This document shows positions 1 through 6,439 of a DNA stretch of 28,109 bases, one piece after another (positions within the stretch are counted from its first letter, which is position 1; every line of letters starts with the position of its first letter). The notes beneath the pieces were generated by a model. That model was not told the DNA's origin. It worked only from the letters and a program-made list of their open reading frames with translations, and did no database searches. A program made the translations under genes and the position numbers. Origin of the DNA: an uncultured Bacteroidales bacterium (GTDB lineage: Bacteria; Bacteroidota; Bacteroidia; Bacteroidales; Paludibacteraceae); the NCBI GenBank assembly GCA_937901025.1, contig CALCGR010000157.1:1-28109 (forward strand), in the 5' to 3' direction.

Positions 1-2
1 AT

Positions 3-1046
3 CCTTTGCTTTAATATACTTGCTAAAGTATTTAAAATATAAAGAGTATTCTTTTTAAGTATTTCTATTTCTTTCCACAGTTCCCGTCTTGCAAGAACAT
101 CAAGGCCTAAAGTAGGTTCGTCAAGATAAAGAATCTTAGGTTCGCCGATAATTGCCATCGCTATCGAAAGCTTGCGTTTCCAACCACCCGAAAGAGTCTT
201 GGCCTTTTTATTTCTTACTTCCGAGAGTTTGAACATTCTGATGATTTCTTCTACACGTTCATCACCCTTTGAATATATTGAAGCCATGAACTTCAGGTTT
301 TCTTCAACCGTAAGATCATCTATCAAGTTATATTTTTGAAAAACAAATCCTATAACATCGCGACGGTATTTTGTTAATTCTTTCTCATTCATTCCAACTA
401 TATTTTTATCTTTCCAAAAGATTGATCCAGATGATACTTTTAACATTCCACCAAGGGCATTGATGAGTGTTGTTTTTCCACATCCACTAGATCCGTAGAT
501 AATTGAAAATTCTTTCTCATTAATTCTAATATCCAAATTTTTAACAACATGGTTTACATATTGTTTCGTTGTATAATCTACACAAAGGTTTTTGGCAACA
601 AGTACAGGAGAATGAACTGATTCAACAATACTTCCCATAGCTTCTGAATAAATGATCGCACTAAATGCTTTTGTTGCTTGCTTCAAACTATCACTTTCAC
701 ATATAGTAGAAATATTACTAAAATGTAAAACTCCAAAAGAAGAGACCTTGTCAAACCAAAGAGATAGATAAAGATCTGAATTGATTATTTTAGCATCCTT
801 TTGAATCATCACTTCATAAAGAATATCATTTTCTTTATTATCGTATGGTAGGATGAAAGCTTGTCCATCAATAATATTGAAAGCTTGACAAGTAGTAAGT
901 TCAGGATCAAATAAATATAATTTACACTCATTATTTCCCACTAAATTAGTTAAATAATTAAAATTTGATTTTAAACATGAATTTGCATTATTGAATAGGT
1001 CAATAATGACCTTTTCTATCCAAATTTTTTCCATTTTTCTTTCCAT
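3..1046 (-). CDS. ABC transporter ATP-binding protein (3' end off the window)
   Basis: ATPase subunit of an ABC exporter, paired with the permease fragment just upstream. 348 codons are visible, from ATG at 1046 (a second Met is 4 codons on) to the left edge. Residues 1 to about 155 form an N-terminal region of no family I recognise. The nucleotide-binding domain follows: Walker A GSSGCGKTT at 185-193 (K191), Q-loop VFQKYN, signature LSGGW at 285-289, Walker B ILYLDEPT with E310, then D-loop GLD ending at D316. The part around the Q-loop (LTKYRRDVIGFVFQ) resembles LolD/MacB-type ATPases. The later part (MASIYSKGDERVEEII, LSGGWKRKLS, LARRELWKEI) resembles ABC-2/DRA-type ATPases, so the domain reads like a mosaic. 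The switch (H-loop) histidine expected about 25 residues after D316 appears as leucine in the context ILNTLASIL, so activity is doubtful. The permease stop and this ATG are one base apart, indicating one operon. Confidence 0.85.
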   Translation of the reverse strand, partial: MERKMEKIWIEKVIIDLFNNANSCLKSNFNYLTNLVGNNECKLYLFDPELTTCQAFNIIDGQAFILPYDNKENDILYEVMIQKDAKIINSDLYLSLWFDKVSSFGVLHFSNISTICESDSLKQATKAFSAIIYSEAMGSIVESVHSPVLVAKNLCVDYTTKQYVNHVVKNLDIRINEKEFSIIYGSSGCGKTTLINALGGMLKVSSGSIFWKDKNIVGMNEKELTKYRRDVIGFVFQKYNLIDDLTVEENLKFMASIYSKGDERVEEIIRMFKLSEVRNKKAKTLSGGWKRKLSIAMAIIGEPKILYLDEPTLGLDVLARRELWKEIEILKKNTLYILNTLASILKQR

Positions 1047-1047
1047 A

Positions 1048-1881
1048 TTAATCACTCCTATTCATATAAGAGACATAATTCATCTTTTTTATTAATACGA
1101 CAGAGGCAATCCATCCAGCAAGAACGAACGCTATTGAAATAATTGTTGAAAACAAATAGATGCTATTTAAATTAATTACTGTAAATTGTTGAGATGTCGA
1201 AGATATTGCTTCAAATAATAGCCTTATTATAATATAAGAAGCAGGATATGATATTAAAACACCTATTAAAGCTTTAATAAGTTCTTCAACAAGAATTATA
1301 GAAGATATACGCATAACAGAAGCACCTAACGTTCGCAAAATAACATAATCCGACACCCTTTCATTATATTGAATTACTGTCATATTTATAATGATAAATG
1401 CCCCAATAAGGAAAGTAAGAATAGCAAAAACGTTCAAAACAATTTGTGCTAAAGAAACACTATCTTTTGCATATGAAGCTTGTAAATCACGTGAGATAAC
1501 AACAGCTGAAGGTGAAATAGAGCCTATTTCGTTTTTGATTGTTATTGAATTAACACCCGGCTTTGTTAATATGGCAAAAGCATTTATATCACCAAGATTT
1601 AATTCTCTTGCCATCTTTAATGAAATATATTTTATTGGAAAAGTATATTCTCTTGATATTGCGGAAATAATTATTTTTTGACTATTAATATAGACATAAT
1701 CTCCAACACTTAAACCGTATTCTTTTGCCGACATTTCATCAAAAATTATGCCATCTTGAGGATAAATGTTGTTGTTATTCAAATCTTTTGGAGTATCAAG
1801 CACTGAACCATCTTCTATGGCATGTACTATAACCCTCTCAGTTTTATTATTTATAGAAAGGTTTGCAAAGCCGACAGTGAC
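1048..1881 (-). pseudogene. FtsX/MacB-like ABC permease, 5'-truncated
   Basis: C-terminal half of an exporter permease of the FtsX/MacB/DevC superfamily. The retained part starts in the extracytoplasmic core domain (IYPQDGIIFDEMSAKEYGL, then VGDYVYI) and continues into three predicted membrane helices with the usual cytoplasmic loop YNERVSDYVILRTLGAS between helices 1 and 2. The family normally carries an N-terminal helix and a much longer core domain, and both are missing. The open frame formally runs on to an ATG at 2004, but those first ~40 residues (cysteine/histidine-rich, no homology pattern) lie antisense to the antitoxin gene, so the real homology stops near 1860-1885. No plausible start or promoter remains there. 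Most likely it was broken by arrival of the toxin-antitoxin module. It could still be expressed from an unseen start, but would lack the first helix. Confidence 0.7.
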
Positions 1882-1947
1882 AAAGGTCCGGGCAAGCAAA
1901 TAACATTTGTCGAATGAATCGCAAAACGCAAAAGGAAAGGAAAAATT

Positions 1948-2154
1948 ATGGCAACAGCAATGACAATGCCTCGTTATGATCAAGTTGTAGTTAATATCCC
2001 GCATCTTGAAATGAAGCGCTTTACTGCGATTGCTAAAGCGTTAGGTGTAACGATTGAAAAGCAGAGTAGTATGGATTGCGCTATGGCCCAAATTGAATCA
2101 GGTCAGGTGTACGATGCAGCTTCTGTGGAGGACTTGATTAAGATCGTTGGATAA
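1948..2154 (+). CDS. Putative type II antitoxin
   Basis: 68-aa protein upstream of, and overlapping by one base (TAATG), a YafQ-type toxin gene. The N-terminal part (QVVVNIPHLEMKRFTAIAKAL) could form the ribbon-helix-helix DNA-binding segment typical of RelB/DinJ-like antitoxins. The C-terminal stretch ESGQVYDAASVEDLIKIVG resembles the toxin-wrapping tails of Bacteroidota antitoxins (aG.vy.a.s.edLik). A purine-rich GGAAAGGA sits about 6 nt before the ATG at 1948, stronger than most ribosome sites here. A downstream start at Met7 is possible. By family analogy it would neutralise the toxin and autorepress the operon; no operator is obvious. Assignment rests mainly on size, the tail motif and linkage to the toxin. 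Confidence 0.75.
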   Translation: MATAMTMPRYDQVVVNIPHLEMKRFTAIAKALGVTIEKQSSMDCAMAQIESGQVYDAASVEDLIKIVG

Positions 2155-2456
2155 TGTATCAAATTAAGTACGCACCGGAATTTATTAAAGCGGCTCGTCG
2201 TTGTAAAAGACAAGGCCGTAATATGGCTATGTTGTGGGAGGTTGTGAGTATGCTGGCGAAGGACGGTCGCGTCCCCGACTCATATCACCCTCATCTATTA
2301 CGCGATGAGTTCGCAGGATGTTGGGAATGCCATATTGAAGAGGATTGGTTGTTGGTATGGCGTCAAAATGATAAAAAACTTATACTGTTGCTAACAAACA
2401 CGGGTTCTCACGAGGATTTGTTTGATAAACGGAGTAAGATTCGTATTTCATTATAA
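2154..2456 (+). CDS. yafQ: YafQ-family (RelE superfamily) mRNA interferase toxin
   Basis: 100-aa toxin of the RelE/ParE superfamily, YafQ branch, which in E. coli cleaves mRNA in the ribosome A site. The family pattern is complete: a basic helix near the N-terminus (FIKAARRCKRQGRN), the histidines of YHPHLL, the core WECHIEEDWLLVW, and the C-terminal GSHEDLF containing the catalytic histidine and following aspartate/phenylalanine. Length is typical (about 90-100 aa). The ATG overlaps the antitoxin stop as TAATG, indicating translational coupling. An intrinsic terminator lies 22 nt after the stop. Nothing looks broken, so the toxin is probably functional. Its position at the break in the ABC permease suggests the pair came in with a recombination event. 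Confidence 0.93.
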   Translation: MYQIKYAPEFIKAARRCKRQGRNMAMLWEVVSMLAKDGRVPDSYHPHLLRDEFAGCWECHIEEDWLLVWRQNDKKLILLLTNTGSHEDLFDKRSKIRISL

Positions 2457-2478
2457 AAATCTCCAGAACACTTTGACG

Positions 2479-2512
2479 CGGCAATATCAATCACGATATT
2501 GCCGTTCTTTTT
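2479..2512 (+). terminator. Intrinsic terminator of the toxin-antitoxin operon
   Basis: A perfect 10-bp stem (CGGCAATATC / GATATTGCCG, 2479-2488 and 2495-2504) with a 6-nt loop is followed by TTCTTTTT at 2505-2512. It starts 22 nt after the toxin stop codon. Confidence 0.88.
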
Positions 2513-2524
2513 CCCCATTTCTCT

Positions 2525-2596
2525 TGCAAAATAATACTTTTTTACATTTTCTTGCGAAATTATTTGCACAAATGAGAAAAAAGTATTATTTTTGCA
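2525..2596. repeat. Inverted repeat overlapping the promoter
   Basis: The left arm 2525-2543 (TGCAAAATAATACTTTTTT) and right arm 2577-2596 are reverse complements except for one extra A in the right arm. The arms are 33 nt apart. The right arm contains the -7 box at 2587-2594 and the -33 box lies in the spacer. A regulator binding both arms would cover the promoter. It may instead be a relic of a small mobile element end. Confidence 0.75.
2563..2594 (+). promoter_or_regulatory. Bacteroidota-type promoter upstream of the cassette
   Basis: TTTG at 2563-2566 (-33), 20-nt spacer, then TATTTTTG at 2587-2594 matching TAnnTTTG (-7). Transcription would start near 2598-2602. The box is preceded by an A-run and GT, as at two other promoters in this window. 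It points toward the genes from 3120. Confidence 0.7.
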
Positions 2597-2730
2597 CGAT
2601 TTTATATATGCGTGTGTGCGACGCGCCCGCACGTATATAAAATAATACTAATGAGAAACGGGGAAAAATACCGGGAAACACACACTGAAAAACACTACCA
2701 TGAGGAACGCGGTTCCCAAACGATATAGAT

Positions 2731-2841
2731 GAAGAAAGTGGCAACTTTATAGTACGGCCATCCTACGGACATCCTACGGAGTGCTACCGAAGAAAGAGGC
2801 AAATTTATAGTACGGCCATCCTACGGAGATCCTACGGAGTG
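2731..2841. repeat. 53-bp direct repeat, two copies at 58-bp period
   Basis: Copies at 2731-2783 and 2789-2841 differ at 3 of 53 positions. Each contains two adjacent copies of ATCCTACGGA, giving four in all, and a degenerate fifth (CATCCTGCGGT) occurs near 2924. Function unknown. Confidence 0.9.
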
Positions 2842-2857
2842 GTCGCGGTGAAAGAGT

Positions 2858-2902
2858 GATAAAACTGATAAAATTGATAAAAATGATAAAAGTGACAAAA
2901 TG
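2858..2902 (+). repeat. 9-bp tandem array (GATAAAnnT), five units
   Basis: Units start at 2858, 2867, 2876, 2885 and 2894 (GATAAAACT, GATAAAATT, GATAAAAAT, GATAAAAGT, GACAAAATG). The period is exactly 9 bp. A reverse-oriented array of the same unit lies at 3013-3062. Confidence 0.9.
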
Positions 2903-3012
2903 TTAACGTGATTCTTTGGTCATCCTGCGGTAATACGATTGTCCGGGTATAATGCGGGTATAATCAAGAAGGCTGATTGAAGGCTGGTAGAAGAGTAGAG
3001 GAGTAGGGTTTT

Positions 3013-3062
3013 TATCGAATTTATCAAATTTATCACTTTTATCAAATTTATCACAACTTATC
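3013..3062 (-). repeat. Opposed 9-bp array (TATC cores), six units
   Basis: TATC cores start at 3013, 3022, 3031, 3040, 3049 and 3059, so five intervals of 9, 9, 9, 9 and 10 bp. On the minus strand these read GATAAAnnT, the same unit as the array at 2858-2902 but inverted. In RNA the two arrays could pair across a loop of about 110 nt just upstream of the hydrolase gene. Confidence 0.9.
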
Positions 3063-3119
3063 CCTCCAAGGGGGAAGAGATAAACGGAAAAAGAACGAGA
3101 AAAATAAATTGAAAAACAT

Positions 3120-4331
3120 ATGGAAATGAGAGTAGAACGAATAATTCACCCAGCAGGTTTTGGTGCTTTTTGTACAGAGCGTTTCTTTGATGGTCATATA
3201 TTTTTTAATATGGTCTATGACTGTGGGTCAACATCTAAAGAATATGGAAATGTAGTAATGAATGACTTTTATGGTTATTTTAGTGGAAAGGGTATAATTG
3301 ATTTACTATGTATATCCCATTTTGATGAAGATCACATTAACGTGTTGCGACAAATCTTGCAAGACCCCAACTATGTGGTAAAGGGTAAAACAACAATCTT
3401 ATTGCCCTATATTGCCAAAAAATATGGTCTTTTCAAGAAGTATGATGAAACTCTTGTTAATTATGACTTAATATGCAAAAAAATAGACGAATTAGGAATT
3501 AAAAAGATACTTGTTAGACCATATACCGGCGAAGAACGTCCAAGAGAAGGACAAGAGCCACAATCGATTAATCCCGAAGGAGAAACCCAAATGATTGATA
3601 GTGGTACCGGCTTGTGCCCATCCTGTAATATCCCATTTTGGATATATGTTCCGTTATTCCTCTACGATAGTAAAGTATATGACGATGTAATTGCGGCATT
3701 AAAAACCACGGATGATACCCAAGCTTTAACGCAAAGCCAAATTGATCACATAGAAAAGGGTTATCTTGATCAAGACATATTGGCTAAATTCAAGAAAGTT
3801 TGTAAGAAACATGGATTATCTGGGACGGGGACAAATACAGCCAATATGAACTCGATGATGCTATTATCAACGCCACTTCCGATTAATCAGCCTTTGGCTT
3901 CGAATATAGACACTGGAGCATGTGCATGTCACATATTCTCTCAATGTCAATGTGATTGCCGTTGTTTTTGTTGTCGAGAGAGACGTTGTTACAAACACGT
4001 AGATAAGGCTTCTTGCTTATATACAGGTGATATTAGTTTACAAGCCCAAATAACGAAGGATATTGTGAGAGCATATAAACCTGTGTATTTCCCAGAAGGT
4101 GTTGGACTATTGCAGATTCCTCATCACGGAGCATTAGGCTGCTATGATTTAAAAACCATTAAACAAATTGATTGTGAGAACGCATTTGTTAATACTGATT
4201 TGCTAGCTAATAATATTCATCGTCCAGTCTTCTATTCTCAAATGGTTATAGATTTTAATAATATGAAGAAGTGCCTTTTTCTGGTGCTTAAAGATAGGGA
4301 TACTATGCTAGTTCAGGAGATTAGGATATAA
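3120..4331 (+). CDS. ComEC-like metallo-beta-lactamase-fold hydrolase with Cys-rich insertion
   Basis: 403-aa cytoplasmic protein (no signal peptide or membrane helix) of the metallo-beta-lactamase superfamily, closest in motif style to the hydrolase domain of ComEC/Rec2. Metal-binding motif SHFDEDH gives H67, D69, D71 and H72; later ligands are in YTGD (D304) and PHHG (H335/H336). That is a complete active-site set, so phosphodiesterase or nuclease activity is plausible; the substrate is unknown. Between strands it carries a CPSC pair (C166/C169) and a remarkable run of 10 cysteines in residues 268-299 (CACH, QCQCDCRCFCC, then C290, H293, C299), unusual for the family and suggestive of extra metal or iron-sulfur binding. 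It opens a six-gene AT-rich cassette. The stop codon lies in a perfect hairpin at 4315-4337. ATG 3120 follows an A-rich leader; Met3 is an alternative start. Confidence 0.85.
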   Translation: MEMRVERIIHPAGFGAFCTERFFDGHIFFNMVYDCGSTSKEYGNVVMNDFYGYFSGKGIIDLLCISHFDEDHINVLRQILQDPNYVVKGKTTILLPYIAKKYGLFKKYDETLVNYDLICKKIDELGIKKILVRPYTGEERPREGQEPQSINPEGETQMIDSGTGLCPSCNIPFWIYVPLFLYDSKVYDDVIAALKTTDDTQALTQSQIDHIEKGYLDQDILAKFKKVCKKHGLSGTGTNTANMNSMMLLSTPLPINQPLASNIDTGACACHIFSQCQCDCRCFCCRERRCYKHVDKASCLYTGDISLQAQITKDIVRAYKPVYFPEGVGLLQIPHHGALGCYDLKTIKQIDCENAFVNTDLLANNIHRPVFYSQMVIDFNNMKKCLFLVLKDRDTMLVQEIRI

Positions 4332-4337
4332 TCTCCT
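4315..4337 (+). promoter_or_regulatory. Perfect stem-loop spanning the hydrolase stop codon
   Basis: AGGAGATTA (4315-4323), 5-nt loop, TAATCTCCT (4329-4337): a perfect 9-bp stem whose right arm begins with the TAA stop. It lacks a strong T-run, so it is a weak terminator at best. It could attenuate transcription or protect mRNA between the first gene and the rest of the cassette, where the gap is 75 nt. Confidence 0.65.
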
Positions 4338-4406
4338 CTCGCACCCACGCGCGTATATAAATAAGGAATAAAGAAGAATACTATTAACCTCTTAAAATTT
4401 ATCATT

Positions 4407-5105
4407 ATGGCAACACAGAAATTTTATAGAGTAGTTGATCCAACTGCTGAACCTGTAGGTAAAGTGATTAAGACAACAGAGTTATTGCCATCACCAAAAG
4501 TACAAAATACACTTTTGTACAAGGCCTTATGGAAAGAAGTTGTTAATTTCTGGCGCACCAATAATTGCCAGTTGTTAACGCCTTGCCATGTTATAGTGAA
4601 ATATAACGTTTTAGGAATGTTGGAGCTAAATAATTTAGCAGATCATTTAGTTAAAAATGGGAAACAAACTTTCAACGGAAATTTGTTGTATTCAACAGAA
4701 ACAGCAACAATTGATACTCAATCATTTCTGCAATTATTGTCCGTGGTTAGAACATATCCTTTTAATGAACCTATATGGCTAATTTGGGAATATCTGTGGG
4801 AGGATTATCGACAAAATAATTTGAGAACTAAGCCCTCACGAATGGATAGTATTTTCTTGTTTGATGATTATCAAAATGCTCAAAGTTTTTATCAAAAGAT
4901 GGGGAGCCCCATTTTACAAATACATGAGGTGAATATAATACAAGCGCAAGTTCTAGAATCATTTGATATGGCTATTATTGATGACATTCCTTTATCGGCG
5001 ACATATAATGATTTTTTAATTACTGCGTCAGATTATTGGCAACAGAAAAGGACGGCGAAGCCTATTAATGAATTGTTGTTCCAGGGAACGTATGAGTTAA
5101 TTTAA
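4407..5105 (+). CDS. DUF2441-like protein
   Basis: 232-aa cytoplasmic protein. The best clue is the central block WEYLWEDYRQNN followed by KPSRMDSIFLFDD (about residues 128-153) and YQNAQSFYQK. That reproduces the E..R...PSR..S.F......A..f pattern I associate with DUF2441. The C-terminal DYWQQKR...NELLFQGTYELI also fits that family's 'yW...EiL.eG...vi' ending. The layout (N-terminal YRVV, central R..S.F, late E) recalls ADP-ribosyltransferase-like folds, but I cannot confirm the NAD-contacting residues, so that is inference. The gene starts at ATG 4407 in the TCATTATG context seen at 7166 and 28057. It ends 3 nt before the 58-aa ORF, so the two are almost certainly translated together. Confidence 0.6.
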   Translation: MATQKFYRVVDPTAEPVGKVIKTTELLPSPKVQNTLLYKALWKEVVNFWRTNNCQLLTPCHVIVKYNVLGMLELNNLADHLVKNGKQTFNGNLLYSTETATIDTQSFLQLLSVVRTYPFNEPIWLIWEYLWEDYRQNNLRTKPSRMDSIFLFDDYQNAQSFYQKMGSPILQIHEVNIIQAQVLESFDMAIIDDIPLSATYNDFLITASDYWQQKRTAKPINELLFQGTYELI

Positions 5106-5108
5106 AAA

Positions 5109-5285
5109 ATGACTCGAAACAAATTACACATTATGCAAGAAGATTTTGAAAATGAAGAAGAGAATGAATGGGATGACGACTTCTATTCTCCGACAAGTTG
5201 GGATAAAGACCCTTTTGAAACAGATGAGGATTATCAAGATAGAATTCAAGATCAGGAAGATTTATTAGAATACTTTGATGAATGA
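5109..5285 (+). CDS. Small acidic protein, unknown
   Basis: 58-aa open frame, ATG 5109 to TGA 5283-5285, starting 3 nt after the preceding stop and ending 14 nt before the next start. It fills an otherwise empty 194-nt gap in a tightly packed operon, which is the main reason to call it. Aspartate and glutamate make up about 40% of residues (for example EDFENEEENEWDDDFY, later ETDEDYQDRIQDQEDLLEYF). Such a DNA-mimic-like or partner-inhibiting composition is typical of small immunity, antitoxin or anti-restriction proteins, but no family is recognised. Met9 at 5133 is an alternative start. Confidence 0.65.
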   Translation: MTRNKLHIMQEDFENEEENEWDDDFYSPTSWDKDPFETDEDYQDRIQDQEDLLEYFDE

Positions 5286-5299
5286 TTTAAACAATAAAA

Positions 5300-6007
5300 A
5301 TGGATACAATAAAGTATGGCGTTCCAGATTTCATTATGAATGATGGATTAAAAGACACTCTAGTTCAAATAGATTTCGAATCGGAATATAATCGGCACAA
5401 GTTAGAGAGCGTTTTGTTTGATTTCTTGCAGAAACCGACAAATGATGAAGTACCCTTTCAAATGATGCCGTTACGCAAGCAAGATCCTATGTCTAGTAAT
5501 TCTCCGATCGAACAATATGTATGTAATAATGGAACATTTAAAGTCTTAGTTAAAGAAAGTAGAGTGTTGTTTAATTGCGCTCGACAATATGTCGGGTGGA
5601 ACCATTATAGCACCTTTATAATATCGTGTTTACCAGTCCTAATGCAATATGTTAAAGTTCGCAGAGTATCTATAAGGTATATTAGTGAATATTTAAACTT
5701 TAAAATCTCAACTGTTTTAGATTGGGAATATAAGTTTAATTTTTTACCTGCATCCGTTAGCAATATGTTTGAAATACGATATCGCGTTGAAAATCCTCCT
5801 TATAATGCGACTGCAATTGCGAAAATTTATGATAATAGTTATATTAATAATGAACTAAAATCTTTAATTGATATTACTATTTCGTCTAAGGTTGATGGAA
5901 CAACAATAAGTAATATTGAGGACGTATTGCAATTTTGCCATAAGTATGAAAAGGATTTTTATTTCAGGTTATTAAAGAAAGAGTTTGTGGATTCGAAACT
6001 GCCTTAA
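5300..6007 (+). CDS. TIGR04255-family protein
   Basis: 235-aa protein matching the 'sporadically distributed' TIGR04255 family in length and order of motifs: an N-terminal helix/strand (LKDTLVQIDFE), a central block ending in QYVGWNHYSTF (family Y.GW..F), the strand VRRVSIRYISEYLNF (family RvglRYiN), and the C-terminal LQFCHKYEKDFYFRLL (family lH....F..li). The canonical RYIN is RYIS here. Biochemical function of the family is unknown. Members have patchy distribution and often sit in variable genomic regions, consistent with this setting. The gene lies 14 nt after the acidic ORF and 18 nt before the next gene. No signal peptide or membrane segment is visible. Confidence 0.7.
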   Translation: MDTIKYGVPDFIMNDGLKDTLVQIDFESEYNRHKLESVLFDFLQKPTNDEVPFQMMPLRKQDPMSSNSPIEQYVCNNGTFKVLVKESRVLFNCARQYVGWNHYSTFIISCLPVLMQYVKVRRVSIRYISEYLNFKISTVLDWEYKFNFLPASVSNMFEIRYRVENPPYNATAIAKIYDNSYINNELKSLIDITISSKVDGTTISNIEDVLQFCHKYEKDFYFRLLKKEFVDSKLP

Positions 6008-6025
6008 ATTAAGAATATAAGTAGT

Positions 6026-6439
6026 ATGACATTTCTACAGTCTGTGCATATTCCTCGTATTGTAAATAGAGATGATTTCTCTAATGACAATATTGGAACT
6101 TATATGGAGTTACTATACAAGGAATCTCAACAACTGAACATTCCTCTCCAGAAGTATAAAAAATCTATTAGATTATTGGGAAAATTCCTACAATATTATA
6201 AAGGTGACTTGACAAAATTGGAGCCTAAAATAAATTATGATGATGAGGATGCAAATAGTATTATTATGATGATTGCGAGGAGCAGCGTTGTGATAAGTTT
6301 AGAGTTCGAGAATACTTGTGAAGAGGATTTTACGGAAGCTTATATGTCATACGAACAAGATGGTAAATGCTTCCTAACAAATAGCACGGCACAATATATA
6401 GCTAATAAATTAAATGAATTGATGAATGGAAGTAACTAA
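6026..6439 (+). CDS. Hypothetical cassette protein (137 aa)
   Basis: No family recognised. Predicted soluble, with a helical N-terminal half (YMELLYKESQQLNI, KYKKSIRLLGKFLQYY) and a C-terminal half with one strand-like segment (VVISLEF), an acidic patch (NTCEEDFTEAYMSYEQDG) and a final helix (AQYIANKLNELMNG). Size and position between the TIGR04255 gene and the last cassette gene suggest an accessory subunit. Its end overlaps the next gene by 14 nt, so the two are translationally coupled. Confidence 0.75.
   Translation: MTFLQSVHIPRIVNRDDFSNDNIGTYMELLYKESQQLNIPLQKYKKSIRLLGKFLQYYKGDLTKLEPKINYDDEDANSIIMMIARSSVVISLEFENTCEEDFTEAYMSYEQDGKCFLTNSTAQYIANKLNELMNGSN

Larger units (their letters stand above)
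2457..3119. other. 663-bp gene-free region rich in repeats
   Basis: No convincing protein gene lies between the toxin and the hydrolase gene. It holds the TA terminator, an inverted repeat covering a promoter, a GC-rich imperfect palindrome around 2605-2640 (TATATGCG..., then CGCACGTATATA), a 53-bp direct repeat in two copies, five GATAAA-type 9-mers, about 110 bp without obvious structure (2903-3012), and the opposed 9-mer array. A transcript from the promoter would carry a leader of roughly 500 nt before the gene at 3120, or could be a separate non-coding RNA. Confidence 0.7.

Noticed and set aside
2731..2841. CRISPR-like direct repeats
   Set aside because: Only two copies, no variable spacers (5-nt gap) and no cas genes; it is a simple tandem duplication.
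2858..3062. Plasmid-type replication origin with iterons
   Set aside because: No replication initiator gene is nearby and the flanking genes are chromosomal; the arrays are reported only as unexplained repeats.
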